From contig CAKUCW010000047.1 in assembly GCA_934643825.1 (NCBI GenBank), positions 1 to 16,291 on the forward strand: DNA of 16,291 bases, given 5' to 3'. Each line of letters begins with the position of its first letter. Position 1 is the stretch's first letter. Source of the stretch: an uncultured Clostridia bacterium (GTDB lineage: Bacteria; Bacillota; Clostridia; Christensenellales; Aristaeellaceae). The position numbers and the translations under genes are program-made. This document shows positions 1-8,226 of this stretch, in pieces. The notes beneath the pieces were generated by a model that was not told the origin of the DNA, searched no databases, and saw only the letters and a program-made list of their open reading frames with translations.

Positions 1-3000
1 ATGGAAGAGGGATGGGTCATTGCCGAACAGGTGACGGGCATTGATGAAGCCGCCGCTCAGATTCTGATGGCGAAGATCGATGCCGAAACCGCCGAACCGG
101 AGGAAACACCTGTCCCGACGGAAGAGCCGATCATCGAGACGCCGATTCCTACGGAAGAACCGATTATCGAGACGCCGGTTCCTACGGAAGAGCCGACCAT
201 CGAGACGCCGGTTCCGACGGAGGAGCCGATCATCGAAGAGACGCCGATTCCGACGGAAGAGCCGACCATCGAGACGCCGGTTCCGACAGAAGAACCCGTG
301 CAGCCGACGACGCAGTATGCCGTGACCTACAACTCCCGCGGCGGAAAAACCAACAATCTGCGCAGCAAGATGGATAGCTCGGCTTCCACCGTTCTGGGCG
401 AATATGCGGACGGCGAGCTGCTGCTCATCAACGAGGTTGTCGATGACAGCTGGTACAATGTGACGGTTGTCCGCGACGGCATGACCGGCTATATGCGCAA
501 TTTCCTTGTGACGCCGATTTCTGAAGTTGAAGCAGAGAAACTTCTGGCGGGCATGGAAGCGACGCCCGAACCGACCGAGCAGCCGACCGAACAGCCGACT
601 GAGCAGCCGACTGAGCAGCCGACCGAGCAGCCGACCGAGCAGCCGACTGAGCAGCCGATTGAACAGCCCGGCGAGTTGACGTTCCCGGCTTATGCCATGA
701 CGGTTGAGAAGGATACGTTCATCATTCTGCGCACCGCGCCCGACGCGCCGAACCCGACGAGCGGCGCGATTCCGACGATCAGCCGCCCGACGCCGCTGGA
801 GATTTCCGCGCAGGCAACGGGCGAAAACGGACAGCTCTGGTATCTGGTTCGCAATATGTCCAACGGCGATACCGGATATGTAGAGAGCTACAACGTCCGC
901 CTCGTTTCTCAGCAGGAAGCGGAGGCTGCCGTTCAGACGCCGCAGCCGACCATCCCGCCGATTGAGACCCCGACGCCCGAACCGACGGCAGAACCCACGC
1001 CCACCCCGACGCCGGAACCCATTCCGCAGGAGCTGACGGAGGGCGATGTCTACCACTATGGCTACAACACGGGCAGACAGGTTGCGCTCCGTGAACAGGC
1101 AAACAAAAACGGCAAAGAAATCACGCGCCTTTCTGCCGGTACGGTGATTTGGGTCATGCGCTGCGAAGGCGATTGGTGCTATGTTCGCGCCAACAGCCGC
1201 GACGGCTACATGATGACCGATTACGTCAAGCTGATGGGCGTTGAAGAGGAAGCGGCATACATCGCTTCCATCGACGACCCGGAAACGCGCCCCGATCCGA
1301 CGCCGACCCCGACGGCAGAGCCGACGGAAACGCTCGCGCCGACCGAGACCCCGACTCCGGTACCGACCGAGACCCCGACGCCCGAACCGACGGCAACGCC
1401 TGAGGTGACCGCGACGCCGGAAGTGACCGAGATGCCGACGGCAGAGCCGACGGAAACGCCCGCGCCGACCGCGACGCCCGCACCCGTTCAGCTGAGCCTG
1501 TATGCGCGTGTTATCAACGACGGCACGCCGCTGCGCGGTAACCCGAGCAAAGAAGCGTATCTGCAAAACATCCTGAACAAGGAGAGCGTCGTCTATCTCT
1601 TCCAGAGCCAGTTTGCCGAGGACGGCATGACGTGGTATCTGGCGCAGTACAACGGTCAGTGGGGCTATATCCGCGCCGATCTTGTCCGCGTCATGGGCGA
1701 TGCGGAGACGAAGGACTATCTCGCCGCGCTGGAGGCTGCGCAGGCGACCCCGACCCCGATGCCGCAGGCGACGCCTGAACCGCTCGGTCCCAACGCGACC
1801 AGCGCATACGCCAAGCTGATTAAGGATTCCGTCAACCTGCGCCGCACGCCGTCCGCGTCCGGCACATCGCTGGGACGCGTTCCGGTCAATACGCTGCTGC
1901 TGGTTACCGGAACGGAGTTTGACGGAACATACACCTGGTATCAGGTCAACTACAACGGCATGGACGGCTATGTCCGCAGCGACATGGCGCAGATGCTGAC
2001 CATCGCCGAGCTTCAGCAGTTCCTCGCTGAGCAGGCGGCTAAGGCGACGCCTACGCCGAAAGCCAACGCGGGCGCCAGCACCACGCCGAACAAGAACAAC
2101 AACACCAACATCACCATCAACGGCAAGCCGCTGCAGGATCTGCTGCCTACGGACAACAGCTGGTCGAGCGGCACGGGCACGAGCATGCCGGCATACGCGA
2201 CCAGCACGCCCGACCCGAACGCGACTCCGACGCCGGAACCCATCGCCAACCCCGCCGCGCTCATCAGCAGCTTCGGTACGCTGAAGGTCAACAATGTACC
2301 TGCTGTAAGCGTAAGCGGCAAGTTCACCGTTTACGGAACGACGAGCGCGTACAGCATCGTCACCGCGAGTGTGGAAATTCAGATTGCTTCGGCTCAGCCG
2401 ACGGCAACCCCGCAGCAGCTGGGCTTCATCGCTTCCGCTGTCGCGGAGAACGTACAGCAGACGGTCAGAAGGACGGTGGGTCAGGCAGTTGCGGATGCCA
2501 ACGGCAACTATACGATGGAAGTCACCCTGCCGCAGCCGGGCGAATACATCGTTGAGTTTGCTTCCGGAACGTCCTACGCCAACTACGGCGTGACCTATGA
2601 CACCGGTATGACGCCGGAACCGACCGCTCAGCCGATGCCGACCGCCGAACCCATTCAGGAGGAAGGCGGCATGGGCATCCTGCCGATCGTGATCGTCGTT
2701 GTGCTGGCAGTTGTGGCGGGCGCCGCCATCTACGGCGTGTATATTTACCGCCGCAAGAGCGAGGAAGCCGAGGAAGAGGAAACCGACGAGGATGAGGACG
2801 AAGAGGACGAAATCCGCGCCGAGCAGCTCAGCCAGCAGCGCAGCCGCTACGCTCAGCCGCAGACGCCGGGTTCCGCGCCGAAGCCGCAGGCTCCGTCCGG
2901 TCAGGTTCCCTCCTACATGAGAAACGGTCAGCCCAGCGTCCGCAGCACGGTCAATCCGTATGCGCCGACCGCGCCGACGAAGCCGGTGATGCCGACCGAG

Positions 3001-3246
3001 CCGACCATGCCGACGAAGCCGATGATGCCGATCGAGCCGACCATGCCGACGAAGCCGGTGATGCCGACTGAGCCGACCATGCCGACGAAGCCGGTGATGC
3101 CGACTGAGCCGACCATGCCGACGAAGCCGGTCATGCCGACTGAGCCGACCGCACCGACTGCATCGGAAGAAACCGCAGATTATGCGGAGAGCGAAAGCAG
3201 CGCACCGCGCCGCCGCCGCCGTCCGCCGGTTGATCCGAATGCGTAA
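1..3246 (+). CDS. Multi-SH3 surface protein, 5'-truncated by the window edge
   Basis: This is the 3' part (1081 codons visible) of a very large exported protein. The first ~25 residues (GWVIAEQV...) match the tail of the SH3 units further on (GYMRNFLV, GYVESYNV, GYIRADLV), so the gene starts upstream and the ATG at base 1 is internal. Five complete bacterial SH3-like units follow, at about residues 105-170, 229-300, 351-410, 499-563 and 601-664. Each ends in a GY[MVI]-type strand plus a short helix, and they are joined by Thr/Pro/Glu-rich linkers. A beta-rich Ig-like segment lies at ~752-870. One membrane span (893-917) is followed by YRRK, then a strongly acidic stretch (919-935), a proline-rich repeat tail and a terminal RRRRR cluster. 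This implies a type I topology with the SH3 array outside. SH3 domains of this type usually bind peptidoglycan or protein partners, so a cell-wall role is inferred. No enzymatic domain is visible. Confidence 0.9.
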   Translation: MEEGWVIAEQVTGIDEAAAQILMAKIDAETAEPEETPVPTEEPIIETPIPTEEPIIETPVPTEEPTIETPVPTEEPIIEETPIPTEEPTIETPVPTEEPVQPTTQYAVTYNSRGGKTNNLRSKMDSSASTVLGEYADGELLLINEVVDDSWYNVTVVRDGMTGYMRNFLVTPISEVEAEKLLAGMEATPEPTEQPTEQPTEQPTEQPTEQPTEQPTEQPIEQPGELTFPAYAMTVEKDTFIILRTAPDAPNPTSGAIPTISRPTPLEISAQATGENGQLWYLVRNMSNGDTGYVESYNVRLVSQQEAEAAVQTPQPTIPPIETPTPEPTAEPTPTPTPEPIPQELTEGDVYHYGYNTGRQVALREQANKNGKEITRLSAGTVIWVMRCEGDWCYVRANSRDGYMMTDYVKLMGVEEEAAYIASIDDPETRPDPTPTPTAEPTETLAPTETPTPVPTETPTPEPTATPEVTATPEVTEMPTAEPTETPAPTATPAPVQLSLYARVINDGTPLRGNPSKEAYLQNILNKESVVYLFQSQFAEDGMTWYLAQYNGQWGYIRADLVRVMGDAETKDYLAALEAAQATPTPMPQATPEPLGPNATSAYAKLIKDSVNLRRTPSASGTSLGRVPVNTLLLVTGTEFDGTYTWYQVNYNGMDGYVRSDMAQMLTIAELQQFLAEQAAKATPTPKANAGASTTPNKNNNTNITINGKPLQDLLPTDNSWSSGTGTSMPAYATSTPDPNATPTPEPIANPAALISSFGTLKVNNVPAVSVSGKFTVYGTTSAYSIVTASVEIQIASAQPTATPQQLGFIASAVAENVQQTVRRTVGQAVADANGNYTMEVTLPQPGEYIVEFASGTSYANYGVTYDTGMTPEPTAQPMPTAEPIQEEGGMGILPIVIVVVLAVVAGAAIYGVYIYRRKSEEAEEEETDEDEDEEDEIRAEQLSQQRSRYAQPQTPGSAPKPQAPSGQVPSYMRNGQPSVRSTVNPYAPTAPTKPVMPTEPTMPTKPMMPIEPTMPTKPVMPTEPTMPTKPVMPTEPTMPTKPVMPTEPTAPTASEETADYAESESSAPRRRRRPPVDPNA
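100..303 (+). repeat. 33-bp in-frame tandem repeat (ETPVPTEEPII units)
   Basis: Six units encode variants of E-T-P-[VI]-P-T-E-E-P-[IT]-I. Units begin near 100, 136, 169, 202, 235 and 271. The fifth is lengthened by one GAA codon. They form an extracellular linker between the truncated first SH3 unit and the first complete one. Confidence 0.9.
571..666 (+). repeat. 12-bp tandem repeat, 8 copies (PTEQ linker)
   Basis: Eight consecutive 12-bp units encode Pro-Thr-Glu-Gln; the last reads Pro-Ile-Glu-Gln. Copies differ mostly at third codon positions (ACC/ACT, GAG/GAA). This suggests the protein repeat is conserved while the DNA drifts. Confidence 0.92.
2965..3144 (+). repeat. 36-bp tandem repeat, 5 copies (PTMPTKPVMPTE tail)
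   Basis: Five exact-length 36-bp units start at 2965, 3001, 3037, 3073 and 3109. They encode the 12-residue motif P-T-M-P-T-K-P-V-M-P-T-E with few substitutions. They lie C-terminal to the membrane span, so they are predicted to be cytoplasmic. The high nucleotide identity suggests recent expansion by slippage or recombination. Confidence 0.93.
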
Positions 3247-3260
3247 AAACTGATTCCCTG

Positions 3261-3290
3261 CGCCATCCGCTTTTGCGGATGGCGTTTTCT
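3261..3290 (+). terminator. Intrinsic terminator of the SH3 protein gene
   Basis: A perfect 10-bp stem (CGCCATCCGC / GCGGATGGCG) with a TTTT loop is followed by TTTTCT. It begins 14 bp after the stop codon. Confidence 0.92.
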
Positions 3291-3305
3291 ATTGCCTGCG
3301 AAACA

Positions 3306-3334
3306 TTGCATTGCGCGGCTGTTCATGGTATCAT
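3306..3334 (+). promoter_or_regulatory. Possible sigma-A promoter for the PF10131-like gene
   Basis: TTGCAT (3306-3311), a 17-bp spacer, then TATCAT (3329-3334). The -10 is good and the -35 poor. The site sits between the upstream terminator and the next start codon, where a promoter is needed. Confidence 0.35.
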
Positions 3335-3389
3335 AACCATAACATCATGGGAGATTATGCCCGTTTGATTCTGCGGGAGGATAAAGATT

Positions 3390-5663
3390 ATGGCAAAAAA
3401 GCTGGCGTCCGTTGCGGCGCTCTGGCTGGCGCTTGCTGCGCTGGTGTTCATCTACACGGACAGGAACGAATATACATGGCGCTATGAGGAAGAAACGCTG
3501 GATCAGATTCTGATTGGCGGCGAAGAAGCCGAGAGAAACGAACAGCGCTATCAGGACGCCATGGCGAAAGAACAGCAGGCGGCGCAGGCGCGTACGGAAG
3601 CGGGGCTTTGGGGAACGGGCACATACGACGTCGAGCCGTTCCTCCCGGCGCAGGGCGAAGACGGCGGGCTGAATCTGCCGTGGGGCGATTACGATGTGAC
3701 GGTCGAGTATGATTCTCCGGCTGACATGGAGCTTCGCGCCGTGAGCGCGGGACGCCAGACCTTTATCCAAAATGGGGCATGGCGTCTTGCGGCGGGAGCG
3801 GGAACGTCGGTCTGCCGCTTTACGCTGACAGATTCGACGAGCGGACTGCTGATCGCGGGCGACCCTGCCGAAGGCGCGGAGATTCGAAGCATCACGGTGC
3901 ATAAGGTCGGCGCAGGGATATTCTCTGCCGATTTGGCGGTATACGCGGCGCTGCTCGGCGCGGTGCTGACGGTGCTGCTCGTTTTGAGCTGGGATACGAG
4001 TGCGCGGGGGCGCATGCGCAGGCGGGATGCGCTGATGGTGCTTGGCGCGGCGGCGTTTTCCTGCATGCCGCTGCTTTGGGGCGGCGTGTTTGACGGACAC
4101 GATATGCTGTTCCACCTGAACCGCATCGAGGGCATCGCCAGCGGTCTGCGCTGCGGGCAATTCCCCGTGCGCATCCATGCTTCTACGCTGCTGGGCTATG
4201 GCTATGCCGCGTCGGAGTTCTATCCGGAGCTGTTCCTGTATATTCCGGCGATTCTGCGGAATATGGGCGTGTCGCTCTGCGCAAGCGTCCGCGTGTTTGA
4301 GGCGGGCATCAACCTGCTTGCCGCGCTGAGCTGCTATGTGAGCGCAAAGGCAGTCTTTGACAGCCGCCGCACGGCGGTCGGCGCGAGCGTGCTGTATACG
4401 CTGTGCGTCTATCGGCTGGTCAATCTGTATACGCGGGCGACGCTGGGCGAAAGCCTGGCGATGATCTTCTTCCCGCTCATCATCTGGTCGCTGTATGAGG
4501 TGCTTCGCCGGGACGACGGAAAGTGGCCCCTGCTGGCGCTGGGCATGACGGGCGTGTGCATGAGCCATCTGCTCAGCACGCTGTTCAGTGTGCTGTTTTG
4601 CGCCATCGCGGCGGCGTTCAGCCTGCCCAAGCTGATGCGCGAAAAGCGCCGCTTCCTCGCCATCCTGAAGGCGGCGGCGATCACGGTGCTTTGCTGTGTA
4701 TGGTTCTATGTGCCGATGATGCAGTATTCGGGCGACGGCGTCAGCACGAGCGTCGTTCTGGATGCGCAGGAAAACGTGCTTCAGCCGGGCGGCTTCTTTG
4801 TCGCCTTCGCGGGCGATATGAACGCGGATATTCCGGAGGATTTCGCGTATACCATCGGCGTGGTTCCGGGGCTGGCGCTGCTGATCGGCTGTGCGCTGCT
4901 GCTGGTTCGCCGCTATGCACAGGGAAAAGCCGCGATGGACGGAAAAGACCGCGTGGCGCTGGCGCTGGGTGCGCTGGGCGTGGTGGCGCTGCTCGGCGCG
5001 ACGAACGCTTTCCCGTGGGAATGGGTCTGTTCGCTCAGACGTCCGTTCTCGACATTCTTCAAGCAGATTCAGTTCCCGTGGCGGCTGGTCGGTGTCGCCG
5101 TGCCGCTGCTGAGCATGGCAGCGGCATGGGGCTATCTGAAGGACGACAGGCATGCCTCCGCGGGCGCGGCGGTGATTGTCGCGCTGTGCGCGGCGTGCAG
5201 CGGATATACGATGCAGTGCATGGTGCAGAGAACGCCCGTGCTGGACAAGGAGACCTTTACCGATACGCGCATCAGCCAGTTTGAATACACCTATGTCGGC
5301 ACGGAAAAGACCGCGCTCAAGCCGGGCGACATCCGCGTAGGCGGGGCGGAAGGAGTATACAGCGCATTGGAGATGACCAAGCGCGGAACGAACCTGACGG
5401 CGACCATCGCGATGGACGGCGGAACGTATATCGAGTTCCCGCTGCTGTATTATCCGGGCTATCAGGCGACGGTGGACGGCATTCCCTGCACGGTTGCGCG
5501 GGGAACGAACAACATGCTCCGCGTTTACGGCACGGCGTCGGGGCAGACGGCAAAGGTGGACATATCCTTTAAGCCGCCGATGGCGTGGATCGCGGCGCAG
5601 GGTGTCAGTCTGCTGGGATTGGCGCTTTTGATTCTCTCCTTGCGCAGGATGAAAAAGGCATGA
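3390..5663 (+). CDS. Polytopic membrane protein, PF10131-like (6-pyruvoyl-tetrahydropterin synthase-related; GT-C/YfhO-like)
   Basis: The 757-aa product has an N-terminal membrane anchor (residues ~5-22), an outside beta-rich domain (~60-185), many hydrophobic spans, a C-terminal beta-rich domain (~610-720) and a last span before RRMKKA. The segment GHDMLFHLNR (residues 236-245, Asp238 and His242), followed by a long aromatic-rich membrane region, is typical of the family named '6-pyruvoyl-tetrahydropterin synthase-related domain, membrane protein'. That name is historical: these resemble GT-C glycosyltransferases, with the Asp/His on an outside loop as the probable active-site region. A role in transferring sugars to an envelope polymer or protein is inferred; donor and acceptor are unknown. 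The start at 3390 has GGGAGG (3375-3380) at a 9-nt spacing. The stop overlaps the start of the helicase gene (ATGA), implying co-translation. Confidence 0.85.
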   Translation: MAKKLASVAALWLALAALVFIYTDRNEYTWRYEEETLDQILIGGEEAERNEQRYQDAMAKEQQAAQARTEAGLWGTGTYDVEPFLPAQGEDGGLNLPWGDYDVTVEYDSPADMELRAVSAGRQTFIQNGAWRLAAGAGTSVCRFTLTDSTSGLLIAGDPAEGAEIRSITVHKVGAGIFSADLAVYAALLGAVLTVLLVLSWDTSARGRMRRRDALMVLGAAAFSCMPLLWGGVFDGHDMLFHLNRIEGIASGLRCGQFPVRIHASTLLGYGYAASEFYPELFLYIPAILRNMGVSLCASVRVFEAGINLLAALSCYVSAKAVFDSRRTAVGASVLYTLCVYRLVNLYTRATLGESLAMIFFPLIIWSLYEVLRRDDGKWPLLALGMTGVCMSHLLSTLFSVLFCAIAAAFSLPKLMREKRRFLAILKAAAITVLCCVWFYVPMMQYSGDGVSTSVVLDAQENVLQPGGFFVAFAGDMNADIPEDFAYTIGVVPGLALLIGCALLLVRRYAQGKAAMDGKDRVALALGALGVVALLGATNAFPWEWVCSLRRPFSTFFKQIQFPWRLVGVAVPLLSMAAAWGYLKDDRHASAGAAVIVALCAACSGYTMQCMVQRTPVLDKETFTDTRISQFEYTYVGTEKTALKPGDIRVGGAEGVYSALEMTKRGTNLTATIAMDGGTYIEFPLLYYPGYQATVDGIPCTVARGTNNMLRVYGTASGQTAKVDISFKPPMAWIAAQGVSLLGLALLILSLRRMKKA

Positions 5664-7936
5664 GCCTGCCCATTGTCCGCGCAAGCGTTCGACAGGTTGT
5701 CGAAACGACCTATCATGACAGCGACCTTTCGCCCGCGGCGGGTGCGGCGAAGCGCATGCGGGAGGGCGCTGCTGCCCATCAATCCAGACAGAAAGAGGGC
5801 GCCAGGCACGAAACGGCGTATCGGGCGGAGCAGGTGCTCAGCGCGGATTATGAAACCGATACGCTGACGCTGCATGTTTCCGGCAGGGCAGACGGGCTGT
5901 TTCTCTGCGAGGACGGGACGACGGTCGTCGAGGAGATCAAGCTCGGCGCGAAGGATAACCCGCTGATTCCGGCGCACAGGGCGCAGGCGGCGATGTACGG
6001 TCATATGCTCTGCGCGAGGGACGGATTGAGCGGCGTCAGGCTTCGCGTTCTGTATGTCGATGAGCAGGGCGAGGGTGTCGCCTGTTATGAAGAAAACGCG
6101 GCGGCGCAGGCGCTCGAAGAGATCTTCAAGACGCTGTGCGCCGCCGCGTGCATTTGGGAAGAAAAGATGCTGGCACGCAGACGGGCGCGGGATGCGTCGC
6201 TGGATGCGCTGCCTTTTCCCTATGACGGCTATCGGGCGGGACAGCGGCGGTTTGCGGCGGGCGTATACGTCGCCATCCGCGACAGAAAGCGGCTCTTTGC
6301 GCAGGCGCCGACGGGCATCGGCAAGACGATGGCAGCGCTTTATCCGGCTCTGCGTGCGCTGGGCGAGGGCAAATGCAGCCGGGTGCTGTATCTGACCGCG
6401 AGAACGACGGGGCGAAAGAGCGCAGCGGATGCGCTTGCCTTCCTGCAAGCGCGGAGCGCCAAGCTGTTTGCCGTGGAAATCGCCGCGAAGGACAAACTCT
6501 GTCCGCAGGAAAGACGGGATTGCCGGGCTGAGGTCTGCTCCCTTGCGGAAGGATTTTATGATCGCCTGCCCGATGCCGTTTCGGAAGCGCTGTCCGGCGG
6601 CGTATGGGACAGGACGCGCATCGAGGAGCTGGCGCAGAAGCATCGGCTCTGCCCGTTTGAGCTGGCGCTGGAACTGGCACAGCGGGCGGATGTCGTGGTC
6701 TGCGATTACAACTATGTCTACGACCCGTTTGTCGCCATCGACGCGCTGCTGACGGGCGGCGCGGCGCTGCTGGTGGATGAAGCGCATCAGCTTGCCCCGC
6801 GTGTGCAGGAGAGCCGCTCGGCGAAGCTGAGCCTGCGCGAACTGACGGAAAACCGCAGGGAAGCCGGGCAGACGCTTGGGCGGAAGAGCCGCCTGTATCG
6901 AGCGATGACGGATGTGCTGCATGCGCTCAGGGAGCTGGCGCGAACCGAAGCGTTTGCGTCGGGCGAATTGGAAAAGCCGCCGGAAGCCCTGTGCGGCGCG
7001 ATGGATGCGCTGATGGATGCGGCGGGCAGTGCGCTGGAGGACGGCGCGGGTCAGGCGGCGGCGCAGGCGTTTACGCTCGCGGCGGCGTGGCAATATGCTG
7101 CAAGCCATTTTGACGAGCGTTACGCGGTGCTGACAAGCGGCGGAGAAAAGAACGCGGAGATTGAATTGTTTCTGCTCTGCGCGGCAAAGGATATTCTGGA
7201 CAGGAGCAAAAAGGCGAAGGGAACGGTCTATTTTTCTGCGACGCTTGCGCCGTTTGACGCGGCGGGGCAAATGCTCGGCAGGATGGACGGCGACGCCTGC
7301 CTGATGCTGCCTTCGCCGTTTCTGCCTGAGCAGCTGCAAGCGCGGTGGCAAAGCATCGATTTGCGGTATGCGGCGAGGGAACAGAGTGCGCCGCGTGTCG
7401 CGGAGCTGATTCAAACGCATTTTGCGCAGCATTCGGGCAACACGCTTGTGTTTTTCCCGTCCTATGCGTATCTGGAGCAGGTTTGCGCACAGCTGGGGCA
7501 GGTGGACGGCGTGAGGATGCTCAGGGAAGCACGGGGCATGCGGGAGGACGAAAAAAACGCGCTGTTGAGCGCGTTTCAATGCGGAGATGAGCGGGTTGCG
7601 CTGCTGTGCGTACTCGGCGGCGCGTTTTCCGAAGGCGTGGATCTGGTCGGAGAGAGGCTGAAAAACGTCATCGTGATTTCAACCGGCATGCCTCAGCCGA
7701 ATGCACGCGTTCGGGCGATGCAGCGTTATTATGACGCGCTGGGCGCAAACGGCTTTGACCTGTGCATGACCCTGCCGGGCATGGTTCGCGTCATTCAGGC
7801 GGCAGGGCGGCTCATTCGGAGCGAAACGGACACCGGAACGCTGCTGCTCATCGACAGCCGATACGGGCGCAGGCGCGAGCGGGAGATCCTTTCGCAGACG
7901 CTCATCGGGCAGGCGCTTTATTCCGGAAATTCCTGA
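5660..7936 (+). CDS. DinG/XPD-family Fe-S DNA helicase with N-terminal PD-(D/E)XK nuclease-like domain
   Basis: The 758-aa product joins a RecB/Cas4-like PD-(D/E)XK fold to an SF2 XPD/DinG-type helicase. In the nuclease part, Asp78, then E92-I-K94, then Gln109 with Tyr113 follow the D...ExK...QxxxY pattern. In the helicase part, Walker A is APTGIGKT (Lys222). Four cysteines (281, 288, 293, 331) are placed like the 4Fe-4S ligands of XPD/DinG. The Walker B DEAH box is at 373-376, and motif VI QAAGRLIR at 713-720 carries Arg717 and Arg720. Such enzymes unwind DNA 5' to 3' and act in repair or replication-conflict processing; the nuclease activity is predicted only. I chose ATG 5660, which overlaps the previous stop, because AGGA (5646-5649) lies 10 nt upstream; upstream in-frame codons give unrelated sequence. 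The 3' end overlaps a convergent small gene by 19 bp. Confidence 0.9.
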   Translation: MSLPIVRASVRQVVETTYHDSDLSPAAGAAKRMREGAAAHQSRQKEGARHETAYRAEQVLSADYETDTLTLHVSGRADGLFLCEDGTTVVEEIKLGAKDNPLIPAHRAQAAMYGHMLCARDGLSGVRLRVLYVDEQGEGVACYEENAAAQALEEIFKTLCAAACIWEEKMLARRRARDASLDALPFPYDGYRAGQRRFAAGVYVAIRDRKRLFAQAPTGIGKTMAALYPALRALGEGKCSRVLYLTARTTGRKSAADALAFLQARSAKLFAVEIAAKDKLCPQERRDCRAEVCSLAEGFYDRLPDAVSEALSGGVWDRTRIEELAQKHRLCPFELALELAQRADVVVCDYNYVYDPFVAIDALLTGGAALLVDEAHQLAPRVQESRSAKLSLRELTENRREAGQTLGRKSRLYRAMTDVLHALRELARTEAFASGELEKPPEALCGAMDALMDAAGSALEDGAGQAAAQAFTLAAAWQYAASHFDERYAVLTSGGEKNAEIELFLLCAAKDILDRSKKAKGTVYFSATLAPFDAAGQMLGRMDGDACLMLPSPFLPEQLQARWQSIDLRYAAREQSAPRVAELIQTHFAQHSGNTLVFFPSYAYLEQVCAQLGQVDGVRMLREARGMREDEKNALLSAFQCGDERVALLCVLGGAFSEGVDLVGERLKNVIVISTGMPQPNARVRAMQRYYDALGANGFDLCMTLPGMVRVIQAAGRLIRSETDTGTLLLIDSRYGRRREREILSQTLIGQALYSGNS

Positions 7937-8121
7937 TGAAACCATGCGATATCCTCGGAGAGCGGGTCGCCGTCCTCCATCGGCGGGCGCATGGCGAGGA
8001 GCGCGGAGATCATCCTGCGGATGCCCGCTTCACCGTGAGGAATATAGAGCAGGGCACTGTCGCTGCGCTCGGCAATCAGCGCTTTGAGCAGCGCACGCAG
8101 GCGTGTGCGGGTCGCGTACAT
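7918..8121 (-). CDS. Small protein resembling the N-terminal helical part of zinc-macrodomain ADP-ribose hydrolases
   Basis: This 67-aa gene has an excellent ribosome binding site, AAGGAGGG six nt before ATG, which strongly supports translation. The product reads L-x-x-L-L-x-A-L-I-A-E-R ... I-P ... A-L-L-A-M-R-P-P-M ... D-x-A-W-F-x-x-E. From memory of the family, protein-ADP-ribose hydrolases of the Zn-macro type begin with LL..ER...IP then 16 residues then RPP, and the spacing is identical here. The macrodomain itself is absent: the frame stops after 67 codons, inside the end of the helicase gene. It may be a stand-alone helical protein, or a remnant of a larger gene that kept its translation signals. 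The function is unknown and the homology is a by-eye call. Confidence 0.68.
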   Translation of the reverse strand: MYATRTRLRALLKALIAERSDSALLYIPHGEAGIRRMISALLAMRPPMEDGDPLSEDIAWFHQEFPE

Positions 8122-8127
8122 GAAAAG

Positions 8128-8135
8128 CCCTCCTT
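8128..8135 (-). promoter_or_regulatory. Strong Shine-Dalgarno of the 67-aa gene
   Basis: The minus strand reads AAGGAGGG, then CTTTTC, then ATG. It is one of the best ribosome binding sites in the window and the main reason the small gene is called. Confidence 0.85.
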
Positions 8136-8157
8136 AGGAATGGGAAAGATATGGATA

Positions 8158-8186
8158 AGAGTAGCACGGCTGAGGGGAAAACACAA
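8158..8186 (-). promoter_or_regulatory. Possible extended -10 promoter for the 67-aa gene
   Basis: On the minus strand, TTGTGT (8181-8186), a 17-bp spacer and TACTCT (8158-8163), with TGC just before the -10 as in extended -10 promoters. Both hexamers are weak. It overlaps the upstream edge of the divergent plus-strand promoter. Confidence 0.3.
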
Positions 8187-8191
8187 GTTCC

Positions 8192-8220
8192 TTGATTCGT
8201 TTTTCCTGCTGTGATACAAT
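8192..8220 (+). promoter_or_regulatory. Sigma-A promoter for the structured RNA / capA leader
   Basis: TTGATT (8192-8197), exactly 17 bp, then TACAAT (8215-8220): 4/6 and 5/6 matches to consensus. Transcription should start near 8227. The nearest downstream start codon with a proper ribosome binding site is at 8481, so the transcript begins with about 250 nt of non-coding sequence. Confidence 0.7.
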
Positions 8221-8226
8221 AAATCG

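Noticed and set aside
80..325. Short Arg/Ser-rich frames over the repetitive linkers of the SH3 protein
   Set aside because: They are out-of-frame readings of tandem repeats and have no start signals.
100..666. CRISPR-like regular repeats
   Set aside because: The repeats are in-frame, contiguous and encode proline-rich linkers, with no unique spacers.
3345..5684. A 779-codon open frame on the minus strand opposite the PF10131-like gene
   Set aside because: Its translation is rich in Arg, His and Gln without domains, it lacks a ribosome binding site, and it exactly shadows a well-supported gene. GC-rich codon use produces long antisense frames.
5525..7579. A 684-codon minus-strand open frame opposite the helicase gene
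   Set aside because: Same shadow pattern: Arg/Gln-rich, no family motif, and the helicase motifs on the plus strand are unambiguous.
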